Assembly (NCBI RefSeq): GCF_014640435.1
Contig: NZ_BMGY01000023.1
Coordinates: 1 to 64,000, forward strand
Direction of reading: 5' to 3'
Length of the DNA: 64,000 bases
DNA from: Hymenobacter frigidus
GTDB lineage: Bacteria; Bacteroidota; Bacteroidia; Cytophagales; Hymenobacteraceae
Every line of letters begins with the position of its first letter. The first letter of the stretch is position 1. This document shows, one piece after another, positions 1 to 8,974 of this stretch. The translations under genes and the position numbers were made by a program. The notes under the pieces are model-generated. The model saw only the letters and a list, made by a program, of their open reading frames with translations. It did not search any database and was not told the DNA's origin.

Positions 1-91
1 TCCGACTTTTTTGGGAGTCTTTTTGCTGCCCACTCTGCCCGCCGCCAAAAACCCTAAACAGGCTCGGTGTCTGAGATTTACTTTTATTCCG

Positions 92-610
92 ATGAATCAA
101 GATACTCTGAGCAGCTTCGTGCAGCTATTTACCCTAACTGATGCTGATGCCACCCAGCGCGTGAGCGAGCGGCTTACGCTGGCCCTGCGCGACCCAATCG
201 CTTATCAGGAGCAAGACCTTTATGCTGATGAGCTGGAACAGCGTGATATCGTGACAGAACTGCCCGCGCAGGAATTGCGCGATATTGCCCTCATCGACGC
301 ACTATCGAGCGAAGGTTTAGCCTGGGAAAGCAGCATGCGGGAGCCATCCGAAATGCTGGTGGAAGGTCTTAACGAGGTATTGACTATTCAGAAGCGCACA
401 GGGGTAAATGAGTCGGCATTCATCGGCCGCCGCAATACGGGGCCCGAAGTCCTCGATTATTTACAGGATGCGCTGGAAGCCCAAGGCCTGGCTTTGGTAC
501 TCTTCACGCTGGATAGCGACTCTTACCCGCTGAGCGTGGTGGCCGATGCACAAGCCGAGCAGGCCCGCCAACTGGCGAAGGAGCTGGGCTTCGGGGTGAC
601 GGTGTACTGA
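92..610 (+). CDS. Hypothetical acidic protein, DUF6630-like
   Basis: I do not recognise this 172-residue protein with certainty. It is acidic, lacks a signal peptide or membrane segment, and looks mainly alpha-helical with a final alpha/beta stretch (ALVLFTLDSDSYPLSVV, then an Ala/Glu helix). The layout resembles the DUF6630 group of unknown function, but this is a recollection of family shape. The reading frame stays open upstream to base 11. I chose the ATG at 92 because the added residues look non-conserved and the protein from 92 begins with a normal soluble N-terminus. It precedes the membrane protein at 701 on the same strand with a gap of about 90 bases, so co-transcription is possible. 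Confidence 0.6.
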   Translation: MNQDTLSSFVQLFTLTDADATQRVSERLTLALRDPIAYQEQDLYADELEQRDIVTELPAQELRDIALIDALSSEGLAWESSMREPSEMLVEGLNEVLTIQKRTGVNESAFIGRRNTGPEVLDYLQDALEAQGLALVLFTLDSDSYPLSVVADAQAEQARQLAKELGFGVTVY

Positions 611-700
611 GGAACCACCACGCAATGCTGTTGGTAACGACCACTGGTGACTTTCACTCTTTGCGCGTTATCGTTTACCGAGCTCATTTGGGTCCATTCC

Positions 701-2491
701 ATGCGCTATCTGCTGCTGCTTTTCACCGCTACCGTTCTGCTGGCAGCACTTTACCTGGCAGGGCTCTATGCGTTTACGCCGTACGCGACCATGCGGGCCG
801 AGTTGGAGGCCGCTAATCAGCAGGGTTGGGCAGCCATTGCTCCGCTCGCCTTGCCCCGATTGGCGCATACGGCGACACGCTACGCGGTATTGCGGGGCAC
901 TATCGGTTTGGCGCTGGTCGGGGCGATAGGGGGCCTGGTGGCGCTGGGCAGACAGCGTATCCGACGGGAGGCTCGGTACCTCGGACGGGACATTAGGCTG
1001 GTGGCCTTAGCGTTGAATTGTTTTTGGCACCGCCTGGGCCGGGGTGAGCAATGGACTGCCGGGATAGTCCTGCTGCTCATACTGGGGGTACGCTGCTGGT
1101 TTCAGACGCACAGCGCGTTCAACCCCGATGAGGCCGTGAGCTGCGACTATTTCGTGTGGCCGGGTGCACGCGTGACGGCCAGTTTTTACACGCTGCCAAA
1201 CAATCACATTCTGTATAACCTGATTGGCGGCACCCTACTACGGCTGGCCCCAGCCAATGCCAATCCGGAATTGCTGCTGCGGCTGCCTTCGCTGCTGCTC
1301 GGCTTCGTGGGCATGGGGATAGCCTATGCGATGCTGGCACGCCTCATCTCGTTTCGGGTCGCTACTTTTTCACTGGGCTTTATGGAGCTGGCTCCGGAGA
1401 CGATAGTGTACAGCATTGGCGCCCGCGGCTACGGTCTGCAGATGGCCTGCGTATACGCCCTGTTTCTGGCGGTGCTGGTGCTGCGGCGGGGTCCGGCCCT
1501 GCACCGGCTGGCCTGGACGGTGGCAGTAGCCGCGAGCGTAGCGGGATTTTACCTCATTCCCACCTTCATTTACCCCTTTCTTGGGCTGGGTTTCGGCCTG
1601 CTGGCGGGGGTGGTCGGCCAGCCCCACGGGAAGCGGCGGGCGGCGCATGGGCTGGTGGGCGGCGGCGCAATCCTGCTCGTGACCGGACTTTTATACCTGC
1701 CCGTCGGCTTGCTTTCGGGCTGGTCGGCCCTGCTCGCGAACCCCTACGTGGAGCGGCTGACGGCCACTCACTTCTGGACGTATTTCGGGCCGTATTACCT
1801 CTGGGGCACGGTGGGAGTGCTACTCGGCAGCCAACTGGTGATGGTACCAGCCTTGTTATTGCTCATCAGCGGCGGCTTGTGGCTGATTCGCCGCTGGGCC
1901 CCGGCCGCCTGGTGGCCCGTAGCCGCCCTGGCCTGGACGACGACCCTAACCCCGTTGCCCCTGATGATACTCCAACAGGTGTTTGCCCCACCGCGCACGC
2001 TGCACTACGTCGTCTTTTTTGTGCTGCTGCTGGCCATACTGCTTTTTGAAGCAGCAGTGCGCCATGTGCGCCTCACCGGGCGGCTGGCCTGGCTAGGGCT
2101 GGGACTGTTACTGACAGCCTACGCCGGCTACCGCGTGCCCCGCCAAGCCGATACGCTGGTGGTTGACCGGGCGTTCCGAAATCAAGCCCTGCACGTTGAC
2201 CACTGGTTGCGGGCGCAGCGCCCCCGCCGGATACTTACCGGGTTAAACGGCTACAATCTGTACCTCCGGCATCTGGCCATTGTTCGTCGGCAACCGCTAC
2301 TGCCGGTGCGGCTAGTGGGTGAAAACCCGGCCACCTTCCCTTCCGACTACTTCATGCTGATGCGTGGCCGCACCCTCCCGGCCTGGGTGCGCCCCTCTGC
2401 CGTCCTGGCTTACGAATACGACCAACTACTTATCTACAGCCCGGCTACTTTCGCTGACAAACAAGGCCTAAAGACGGCACCTGGGCAGTAG
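701..2491 (+). CDS. Polytopic membrane protein, GT-C-type glycosyltransferase-like
   Basis: A 596-residue integral membrane protein with roughly a dozen hydrophobic segments. After the early membrane segments there is a loop with FNPDEAVSCDYF (around residues 140-150). This resembles the acidic loop motif of GT-C glycosyltransferases of the GT39/GT83 (ArnT/PMT) type, which use polyprenyl-linked sugars. A soluble-looking C-terminal tail of about 110 residues follows the last membrane segments. By analogy it would transfer a sugar to lipid or protein at the outer face of the inner membrane, but acceptor and donor cannot be inferred. The frame is open upstream to 647; the ATG at 701 gives a clean N-terminal signal-anchor. 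Confidence 0.65.
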   Translation: MRYLLLLFTATVLLAALYLAGLYAFTPYATMRAELEAANQQGWAAIAPLALPRLAHTATRYAVLRGTIGLALVGAIGGLVALGRQRIRREARYLGRDIRLVALALNCFWHRLGRGEQWTAGIVLLLILGVRCWFQTHSAFNPDEAVSCDYFVWPGARVTASFYTLPNNHILYNLIGGTLLRLAPANANPELLLRLPSLLLGFVGMGIAYAMLARLISFRVATFSLGFMELAPETIVYSIGARGYGLQMACVYALFLAVLVLRRGPALHRLAWTVAVAASVAGFYLIPTFIYPFLGLGFGLLAGVVGQPHGKRRAAHGLVGGGAILLVTGLLYLPVGLLSGWSALLANPYVERLTATHFWTYFGPYYLWGTVGVLLGSQLVMVPALLLLISGGLWLIRRWAPAAWWPVAALAWTTTLTPLPLMILQQVFAPPRTLHYVVFFVLLLAILLFEAAVRHVRLTGRLAWLGLGLLLTAYAGYRVPRQADTLVVDRAFRNQALHVDHWLRAQRPRRILTGLNGYNLYLRHLAIVRRQPLLPVRLVGENPATFPSDYFMLMRGRTLPAWVRPSAVLAYEYDQLLIYSPATFADKQGLKTAPGQ

Positions 2492-2525
2492 ATGAGCAGG
2501 GGTAAAAGCACGGACTTGAAACCCT

Positions 2526-3347
2526 CTATTGCCTTTGGCGCACGGCTTCGAAGGTGAGCACGGCCGTGGCCACGCTCACGTTGAGCGAGTCGATGCGGCC
2601 CATCATGGGGATGATGACGGTTTCGTCGCAGGCTTCGCGCATTTGGGGACTCAGGCCATCGGCCTCGGTGCCCATTACCAGGGCGGTGGGGCCGCGGAAG
2701 TCATATTCGGTGTAGGGCCGAGCTTCGGGGGCAAGAGCGGCGGCGTAGGTACGAATACCTTTTTCCTTCAGAAAATCCAGGATATCGGCCACCGGCGCGG
2801 CTACCGTGGGCACCGTGAATACGCAGCCGATGCTGGCCCGAATAACATTGGGGTTGAACAAATCAGTGCGCGGGTCGCCGATGAGCACGGCATCGACGGG
2901 GGCGGCGTCGGCGGTGCGGAGGATGGCCCCGAGGTTGCCGGGCTTCTCCACGGCTTCGAGCACGATGATGAGCGGGTTCAGTGGCAGGCGCAGGTCAGCC
3001 AGGGTGCGGGCGGGGGTACGCAGCACGGCCAGCAGGCCATCGGAGCCTTCGCGGTAAGCCGCTTTTTCGAAGACGGGGCGGGTGACCTCGAACCACTCCG
3101 GCGCATTGGGGCGGCCGGCAAAGAGGGCAGTTAAATCGGCCAGACCCGTTTCGCCGGCCAGCTCGGGGCAGGTGTAGAGAGTGGCCACGGCCACGCCGGC
3201 TTCCACGGCGATGGTGAGCTCGCGCAGGCCCTCGACCAAGGTGAGGCCTAGGGCACGGCGCTCGGCGGACTTTTGCTGGAGGCGCAGCAGCTGCTTGATG
3301 CGCGGATTTTGGGGGCTACTGAGACGGTCGGAGGGGGCAAATAGCAT
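2526..3347 (-). CDS. TrmH/SpoU-family RNA 2'-O-methyltransferase
   Basis: A 273-residue SPOUT-class methyltransferase. The N-terminal ~110 residues form the substrate-binding domain typical of TrmH/RlmB relatives (RIKQLLRLQQKSAERR..., then LVEGLREL). The C-terminal SpoU domain shows motif 1 (EKPGNLGAILRTADA, N and R of the trefoil knot), motif 2 (LVMGTEADGLS) and motif 3 (IPMMGRIDSLNVSVATAV). These bind S-adenosylmethionine and hold the catalytic arginine/asparagine. The substrate is probably rRNA or tRNA 2'-hydroxyl; which nucleotide is unknown. The ATG at 3347 was preferred to the upstream extension because the extension runs into the leader of the divergent kinase gene at 3430. Divergent promoters are expected in 3348-3429. 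Confidence 0.88.
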   Translation of the reverse strand: MLFAPSDRLSSPQNPRIKQLLRLQQKSAERRALGLTLVEGLRELTIAVEAGVAVATLYTCPELAGETGLADLTALFAGRPNAPEWFEVTRPVFEKAAYREGSDGLLAVLRTPARTLADLRLPLNPLIIVLEAVEKPGNLGAILRTADAAPVDAVLIGDPRTDLFNPNVIRASIGCVFTVPTVAAPVADILDFLKEKGIRTYAAALAPEARPYTEYDFRGPTALVMGTEADGLSPQMREACDETVIIPMMGRIDSLNVSVATAVLTFEAVRQRQ

Positions 3348-3429
3348 GGCTGCGAAGATACGGGCGGCAGGCTGGGCCCCAACCCTGGCCCGGCCGCGGG
3401 CGTAGGGCGGGCCATTACCTTCGCAACCA

Positions 3430-4920
3430 ATGACCTTAAAAACCGACACTAAAATTATTCTGGGCTTCGCGCTGGCTGTGGGCATCCTGCTGCTCACCGC
3501 GGCAGCCTCGTTCTGGAGCATTCGCGGCCTGAGCGTGCAAACCGCCAAAGTGGAGCACACCTACCAGGTGCTGCAGGAAGTAGAATCGGTGACGGCCGTG
3601 CTAAAGGATGCCCAGGCCGGCACCCGCGGCTACCTGCTCACGGGCGACACCGTGTACCTGCGGCCCTACAGCATGGCCACGAACCAACTGCCCGCTAGCT
3701 TGGCCCGCCTCCAGGCCCTGACCAGCGACAACTCCAGCCAACAGGCCCGGCTCGACTCGTTGCGCATGCTGGTGGAGCAGGAGTTTCGCATTCTGCGCCC
3801 CCTCACGGAAATCCAGAAGTCCATGAGCCAGTCGGCCATGCAAACCCTGCTCGATACTGACCGCCAAACGCTGCGGCAGGTACGCATCCTCTACAACCGC
3901 ACCAAGGAAAGCGAAATGGCCCTGCTGGCCCAGCGCAGTGCCCTGCAGGACGTATTTGAGAAGGCTACGCCCATCGTGGTGCTGGTATCGGCCGTGCTGG
4001 CCGTGCTGATTACGGTGTGGCTGGTTATGAAAATCATGCAGGAGCTGGCCGACAACCGCCGCCTGCAAAACGAGCTGGCCGATATCAACGCCGAGGTTAG
4101 CCGACGCATTACCCAAATTCGGGACCTAGCCGAGCAGGTGGTGCAGGGCGACTACACCGTGAAAATCGCAGACGCGGCCCAGGATAACCTGGGAGGCCTG
4201 GCCATCTCGCTCAACCGCATGACCCAGACCCTAGACGCCAGCTTCAGCGCCCTCGAAAAGCGCAACAAAGAGCTTGACCAGTTTGCCTACGTGGCCTCGC
4301 ACGACCTCAAAGCGCCCCTGCGCGGCGTGACCACCATTGTGAAATGGATTGAGGACGAGCTGGCGGCCGAGCTATCGCCCCAGATGCACACCTACCTCGA
4401 CCAGATGAAAGGCCGCCTGAGCCGCCTCGAAGACCTCATCAACGGCTTGCTGGCCTATGCCCGGGTGGGCCGCACCGCCCAATCGTCTGAAAACGTAAAT
4501 ATTAATCAGTTGGTGGAGGAGATAGCCGACCTAGTGGTGCCGCCCGATTTTACGCTACGCGTGGGCCCAGGCATGCCCACCTTCGTTACCGACCGGCTGG
4601 GCTTGCAGCAGGTGTTCACCAACCTGCTCAGCAATGCTGTGAAGTACCACCACCGGGGCGCGGGCCAGTTGGAGATAACCTGCCAGGAAGTAGGCCAGCA
4701 CTACGAGTTTCGGGTGCAGGACGACGGCCCCGGCATTGCCCCGGAATACCACCAGAAAATTTTTCTGCTGTTCCAAACCCTGCGTGACCGGAACACGGCC
4801 GAAAGCACCGGCATTGGCCTGAGCATCGTGCAAAAAATCATTAACGAGCACCATGGCACAATTCGTGTTGACTCGGCCCAGGGCCAAGGCGCGGGCTTTA
4901 TATTTACTTGGCCAAAATAA
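3430..4920 (+). CDS. Membrane sensor histidine kinase, CHASE3-like
   Basis: A 496-residue inner-membrane kinase. It has an N-terminal membrane helix (about residues 9-30), a ~150-residue helical periplasmic sensor containing DAQAGTRGYLLTGD, a hallmark of the CHASE3 domain, a second helix (~180-205), a HAMP-like linker, then HisKA and HATPase domains. The phosphoacceptor is H291 in ASHDLKAPLRG. The N box (LLSNAVKYHHRG), G1 box (DDGPGIAPE) and G2 box (STGIGLSIV) are all visible, so it should be active. It is followed 105 bases downstream by a single-domain response regulator and may phosphorylate it; this is the Rcp1-like pairing common in Bacteroidota. The input signal is unknown. Confidence 0.88.
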   Translation: MTLKTDTKIILGFALAVGILLLTAAASFWSIRGLSVQTAKVEHTYQVLQEVESVTAVLKDAQAGTRGYLLTGDTVYLRPYSMATNQLPASLARLQALTSDNSSQQARLDSLRMLVEQEFRILRPLTEIQKSMSQSAMQTLLDTDRQTLRQVRILYNRTKESEMALLAQRSALQDVFEKATPIVVLVSAVLAVLITVWLVMKIMQELADNRRLQNELADINAEVSRRITQIRDLAEQVVQGDYTVKIADAAQDNLGGLAISLNRMTQTLDASFSALEKRNKELDQFAYVASHDLKAPLRGVTTIVKWIEDELAAELSPQMHTYLDQMKGRLSRLEDLINGLLAYARVGRTAQSSENVNINQLVEEIADLVVPPDFTLRVGPGMPTFVTDRLGLQQVFTNLLSNAVKYHHRGAGQLEITCQEVGQHYEFRVQDDGPGIAPEYHQKIFLLFQTLRDRNTAESTGIGLSIVQKIINEHHGTIRVDSAQGQGAGFIFTWPK

Positions 4921-4922
4921 AT

Positions 4923-4952
4923 CCATCCGTTGGCAACCAATCTGACGGATGG
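4923..4952 (+). other. Small hairpin between kinase and response regulator
   Basis: An 8-bp perfect inverted repeat (CCATCCGT / ACGGATGG) with a 14-base loop begins immediately after the kinase stop codon. There is no U-tract, so it is a weak terminator candidate or an mRNA stability element that could set different levels of kinase and regulator. Confidence 0.3.
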
Positions 4953-5025
4953 CAGCTCTTTCCCCGGACAGTTTTTCACCTACGTGGCGGGCCCTCACCG
5001 GCCCCGCTCCTATTCCACTTATTCT

Positions 5026-5433
5026 ATGCGTTCTGTTTTACTGGTCGAAGACGATATTTTTGATACGATGACGACGGAGAAATCCTTTGCCAAATTCAGT
5101 ATCCCCCATCAGCTGCACACGGCCTTCAACGGCGAAGAAGCCCTCGACTTGCTGCTGGGCCGCAACGGCGCCGATGCCCTGCGCCCCCTGCCCGAGGTTA
5201 TCCTGCTCGACCTGAACATGCCCCGCATGAACGGCATTGAATTCCTGACCGAGCTGCGCGCCAGTGCGGAGTTTGCGGATATTCCGGTGTTTATCACCAC
5301 CACGTCTAGCATGGATGTGGACCGGCTGGCTACCGATAGCCTGGGCGTGAGCGGCTACATTCTCAAGCCGCTGGATTTCGAAACCGGCGACCTTTCCGAC
5401 AGCCTGAGCCTGCTCGAAAAGCTGTTGCGCTAA
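5026..5433 (+). CDS. Single-domain response regulator (Rcp1-like)
   Basis: A 135-residue stand-alone receiver domain with no output domain. The acidic pocket is VLLVEDD (residues 4-10), the phosphorylation site is D62 in LLDLNMP, the switch threonines lie in FITTTSS (~90-95) and the conserved lysine is K114 in LKPLD. It follows the histidine kinase at 3430-4920 and is its likely partner. Without an output domain it must act by protein-protein contact or as a phosphorelay shuttle. The frame is open upstream to 4930, but the ATG at 5026 matches the normal receiver start (MRSVLLVEDD). Confidence 0.9.
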   Translation: MRSVLLVEDDIFDTMTTEKSFAKFSIPHQLHTAFNGEEALDLLLGRNGADALRPLPEVILLDLNMPRMNGIEFLTELRASAEFADIPVFITTTSSMDVDRLATDSLGVSGYILKPLDFETGDLSDSLSLLEKLLR

Positions 5434-5644
5434 CAAGGGCCGCCACCGGCAGGCCACTGGCCAGGGTTCCGGGGTCGGTTCACGCAAAGCTCACCCGGTG
5501 ATGACGGAATTTACACCCGCTGATTTTCGTTTTTCCGTTGTGCTTCCTCCGGCCCGCCTGAATAGGTCGACCCAACAACGGGTTGGTGCATTTGCCGGAG
5601 CTTGGGTACCTTGCTCCGCACAGGTCTTTCCTACCATCGCTATC

Positions 5645-6625
5645 ATGAAACATACCGTCCTTTTACCAACGATTTTTGCCGTGCTGCTCGGCGGACAAGC
5701 CGCGTGGGCGCAGGACGATGGCCCCCGCCAACTCGGCGCGCCGCCTACCCTGCCGCCCCCGCCGCGCCCCCGCGCCGCCCCCGCGCCGCGCCAGCTGGAT
5801 ACCGTGCCTGTAGCCCCGCGCGACAGCACCCGCCGCGCCGCCGTGACTGCGCCGCAGCCAGGCCCCATGACTTCCCCAGCCCCGGTTTACGCGCCTACCC
5901 CAGCCGGCCAGTTGCCCGGCAATAATTCGCGCCCCACCCGCTTTCAGGTGGGCCTGAAAAACGGGTTGCTCTACAACGCGTCCGATGTGGAGATGAAAAC
6001 GCCGCTCTTTGGCCGCTCCTACCTGCTGCTTGATGGGCAGCGCAAGTTTGAGATGGCCGAGGTCGGGTTTTACGAGGACGAATCGGGCCACTACGTGCGC
6101 ACCACGCTACCCGGGTCCAGCCGCGAGAGCACCCTGCGGCGCGACAAAACCGGGCGCATCAGCCTGTATTCCATCACCAGTTCGCAATACAACTCTACGC
6201 CGGGCGGCATGGGCATGGGCATGGGCGGGTTTGGCTACGGCGGCATGGGCGGATTTGGCGGCATGGGCGGCTATCCATACGGGGGCTACCGCACCATTAA
6301 AACCGAATATTTTTCCAAAAATAACGGCCCCATTCAAAATCTCAGTACCCAGAACCTGATGCTGGCTACCAGCGACAATGCCGGTGCCCAACAGCTGCTG
6401 TTGGAGTCGCGGCGCTACCAGCAGGCCACCGTGGCCAGCTACGTGGTGGGTGGCGGCCTGATGGTGGCGGGCCTGCTGCAATCGTTGCGCCCCAATGAAA
6501 ACGGCGCCAGAATATCGCCGCTGATGTACGCAGCTATTCCGGTGCTCATCGTGCCCATTGTGCTGCAAGGCAAACAGGCCAATAATCAGCGCCAAGCCAT
6601 TTCGCTGTACAACGCGGCCCGGTAG
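5645..6625 (+). CDS. Secreted or membrane-anchored protein with Pro-rich and Gly/Met-rich segments
   Basis: A 326-residue protein of unknown function. It starts with a clear signal peptide (MKHTVLLPTIFAVLLGG, cleavage near AWAQ). A strongly Pro/Ala/Arg-rich linker (~residues 25-90) follows, then a folded domain (~100-180). Next comes a low-complexity Gly/Met tract of repeated GGMG/GFGG units (~190-215), a second folded part, and a hydrophobic C-terminal region (~265-310) with two possible membrane segments. It does not look catalytic. An envelope structural or assembly role is only a guess. The frame is open upstream to 5498, but the signal peptide fixes the start at 5645. Confidence 0.7.
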   Translation: MKHTVLLPTIFAVLLGGQAAWAQDDGPRQLGAPPTLPPPPRPRAAPAPRQLDTVPVAPRDSTRRAAVTAPQPGPMTSPAPVYAPTPAGQLPGNNSRPTRFQVGLKNGLLYNASDVEMKTPLFGRSYLLLDGQRKFEMAEVGFYEDESGHYVRTTLPGSSRESTLRRDKTGRISLYSITSSQYNSTPGGMGMGMGGFGYGGMGGFGGMGGYPYGGYRTIKTEYFSKNNGPIQNLSTQNLMLATSDNAGAQQLLLESRRYQQATVASYVVGGGLMVAGLLQSLRPNENGARISPLMYAAIPVLIVPIVLQGKQANNQRQAISLYNAAR

Positions 6626-6773
6626 ACCCGGCGTTTCTTTCCGATTAATTGCGCGTCCACTGGCTGTCATCCTGCATCATTGCGGAATGGCAGCCAGTGT
6701 TTTTTTGCTGCTACTGACGACCAATGCACTTGCTGGCGGCAACCTCGGGTCCGGATTTGCGCGTAGGCAGCGG

Positions 6774-7520
6774 ATGAAACCTGCCAGCCCCGTACCCACT
6801 GCTTCGGATATCGATTTCGCCACCCGGCAGGCCAAAGCATTATTGGTACACGAGCGGCTATGTACCGAGTACGGTGCCCCATTTCCTTTTTTCAGCACCA
6901 AAGACCCGTTGAGCGAGCTGGTGAGTGCCCTGCTTTCGCACCGCACCAAAAACGCCGACTCGCACCGCGCCTACCAGGAGCTGCGTGCCACGCTGCCCAC
7001 CTGGGAGGCCGTGCGCGATGCGCCCACCGAGGCGGTGCAGCACGCCATCCGGGCCTGCACCTGGCCCGAGCAGAAAGCCCCGCGCATTCAGGCCGTGCTG
7101 CGCGAAATAAGTGAGCGTTGCGGCACCGATGCGCCCTGCGCCCTCGATTTCCTGGCCGAAATGCCCGTGCCTGAGGCCCGCGCCTGGCTGGAAAGCATCA
7201 GCGGTGTGGGACCCAAAACCAGCGCGGCTACGCTCCTGTTCAGCACGCTGCGCATCCCGGCCATGCCCGTGGACAGCCACCACCACCGCGTGGCCCAGCG
7301 CCTGGCCCTTATAGGCCCGAAGGTGGGTGAAGGACCGGCGCACAAGCTGCTGGAAGCTTTGCTGCCGCCCGGTTGGGACGCTCAGCAGGTGTACGACCAC
7401 CACGAGGCTTTCATGTTTCATGGCCAGAAGTGCTGCTATTTCAGCTCGCCGGCCTGTGGCCGCTGCATAGTGCTCCACCAGTGTCCCTTCGGCCAGGCGC
7501 GGCTGGAGCGTAGCGCCTGA
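6774..7520 (+). CDS. Endonuclease III-like DNA glycosylase
   Basis: A 248-residue HhH-GPD superfamily base-excision repair enzyme. The helix-hairpin-helix is SGVGPKTSAATL with the presumed catalytic lysine K148, and the general-base aspartate is D167 in PVDSHHHRV, as in the Nth family. The C-terminus has the iron-sulfur loop with exact spacing C221-X6-C228-X2-C231-X5-C237, so it should bind a [4Fe-4S] cluster. It would remove oxidised pyrimidines and nick the abasic site. The N-terminus before residue 20 is not conserved; the ATG at 6774 avoids a hydrophobic, probably non-coding extension. The sequence differs enough from classical Nth (LLSHRTKNADS for LLSAQATD) that a divergent Nth paralogue is likely. 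Confidence 0.88.
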   Translation: MKPASPVPTASDIDFATRQAKALLVHERLCTEYGAPFPFFSTKDPLSELVSALLSHRTKNADSHRAYQELRATLPTWEAVRDAPTEAVQHAIRACTWPEQKAPRIQAVLREISERCGTDAPCALDFLAEMPVPEARAWLESISGVGPKTSAATLLFSTLRIPAMPVDSHHHRVAQRLALIGPKVGEGPAHKLLEALLPPGWDAQQVYDHHEAFMFHGQKCCYFSSPACGRCIVLHQCPFGQARLERSA

Positions 7521-7536
7521 CGTATTTTGCCCCGGC

Positions 7537-7809
7537 ATGGCCATTCTACACCTCAAAGCCAAACCCGGCAGCCGTGCCAATCAGCTGCTCGTGAGTCCCG
7601 ACGGTACCGTGACCGTGCGCCTGCACGCCCCCGCTCAGGACGGCAAAGCCAACGCCGCACTCCGCGCCTACCTGGCCGAAGTATTTGGCACCAGCAAAAG
7701 CCGCGTGGAGCTGCTAAGCGGCCAAACGGCCCCGTTCAAAAAACTCGCCCTGCTGGATATCAACGACGATGAGCTTGCGGCGGTGCTGGCCCGGCATCGG
7801 CTGGCCTGA
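7537..7809 (+). CDS. DUF167 (YggU/UPF0235) family protein
   Basis: A 90-residue protein with the DUF167 signature: KAKPGSRANQ near the start, VRLHAPAQDGKANAAL in the centre (the invariant DGKAN) and LSGQTAPFKKL. The structural family is YggU; its function is unknown. It starts 16 bases after the glycosylase stop and is probably translated from the same mRNA. A hairpin overlaps its stop codon. Confidence 0.9.
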   Translation: MAILHLKAKPGSRANQLLVSPDGTVTVRLHAPAQDGKANAALRAYLAEVFGTSKSRVELLSGQTAPFKKLALLDINDDELAAVLARHRLA

Positions 7810-7831
7810 GCCCGCATCGGGCCAGCCGATG
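7795..7831 (+). terminator. Hairpin overlapping the DUF167 stop codon
   Basis: A perfect 12-bp inverted repeat (CATCGGCTGGCC / GGCCAGCCGATG) with a 13-base loop includes the last codons and stop of the DUF167 gene. No strong U-tract follows directly, but AT-rich DNA begins within ten bases, so it may end the 6774-7809 transcript. Confidence 0.4.
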
Positions 7832-7909
7832 GACCATAGCATTATTTTGCTATATTTATCGTAGTAAAACGCCACTACAACGTGGCTCCGCCCTTAGTAC
7901 GTACTGGTT

Positions 7910-8959
7910 ATGCTCCCCTCTTTCCGCGATTTGCGCTACCTGCTGGCTTATTCGCTACCGCTCACGGCGGCGGTGGGGTTGTGGTTGGGCGGACCCTGGA
8001 CCTGGCTCACACTGCTCTACGCCTTCGGGCTGGTACCGCTTTTAGAATGGCTGCGCCCCCTCGCACCAACCGTGCCGGGCGTGGCCGCCGCCACCGAAAC
8101 CAAGCGCCACGCCTTCTTCGATGGCTTGCTCTACGCCAACGTACCACTACAATACGGGCTCCTGATTTTCTTTCTTTTCTCGCTGAAAAACCGCGATTTC
8201 TCACCCGCCGAAACCATTGGGGCAGTGTTGAGCGTGGGCATCTGCTGCGGGGCGCTGGGCATTAATGTGGCGCACGAGCTGGGCCACCGCACCCGCGGCT
8301 GGGAGCAGCGCCTGGCCCAGGCGCTGCTGATAAGCACTTGGTATTCGCACTTTTTCATCGAGCACAATCGGGGCCACCACCGGCACGTAGCTACGCCCCT
8401 CGACCCCGTCACGGCCCGCTTGCACGAAAGCTTCTGGCACTTTCTGCCCCGCGCCGTACTGGGCGAGTACCGCTCGGCCTGGCGGCTGGAAGCCGAACGC
8501 CTGCGCCGCCAGGGCCAGTCGTGGGCTATGCCCGGCAACCAGATGCTGCAGTTTCAGGTGGTGCAGGGGCTGCTGGCGGGTGCGGTGGGAGCCGTATTTG
8601 GGGTGGCGGGCCTGCTGGCCTGGCTGGGCGCGGCAATGGTGGGTTACGTCCTGTTTCAATTGGTGAACTACGTGGAGCACTACGGCCTGCTGCGCCGCCA
8701 AACCAGCCCCGGCCACTACGAGCGGGTGCAGCCCCACCACTCCTGGAACTCGGAACACCCGCTGGGCCGCATTCTGCTCTACGAGCTCACGCGTCACTCC
8801 GACCACCATTACCAGACCGCCCGCCCCTACCATACCCTGCGCCACCAGCCCGCCAGCCCCCAAATGCCCACCGGCTACCCCGGCATGATGCTGCTGGCCA
8901 CGGTGCCTCCCCTCTGGTTCCGGGTGATGAATGCGCGAGTGCCAGCGGCGGTCAATTAG
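7910..8959 (+). CDS. AlkB-type membrane fatty acid desaturase/alkane hydroxylase
   Basis: A 349-residue multi-span membrane di-iron enzyme. It has the histidine boxes of the AlkB branch: H122-ELGH (HExxH), H152-NRGHHRH, the NYVEHYGLLR region (~residues 248-257, EHYG being AlkB-specific) and H296-SDHH. Known family members hydroxylate the terminal carbon of alkanes using rubredoxin and rubredoxin reductase. Neither electron-transfer gene is next to it here. In Bacteroidota such proteins are usually annotated as alkane 1-monooxygenase, but the physiological substrate may be a lipid. It is transcribed towards, and ends 15 bases before, the convergent gene ending at 8975. Confidence 0.88.
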   Translation: MLPSFRDLRYLLAYSLPLTAAVGLWLGGPWTWLTLLYAFGLVPLLEWLRPLAPTVPGVAAATETKRHAFFDGLLYANVPLQYGLLIFFLFSLKNRDFSPAETIGAVLSVGICCGALGINVAHELGHRTRGWEQRLAQALLISTWYSHFFIEHNRGHHRHVATPLDPVTARLHESFWHFLPRAVLGEYRSAWRLEAERLRRQGQSWAMPGNQMLQFQVVQGLLAGAVGAVFGVAGLLAWLGAAMVGYVLFQLVNYVEHYGLLRRQTSPGHYERVQPHHSWNSEHPLGRILLYELTRHSDHHYQTARPYHTLRHQPASPQMPTGYPGMMLLATVPPLWFRVMNARVPAAVN

Positions 8960-8974
8960 CAGTTATCAACTGGC

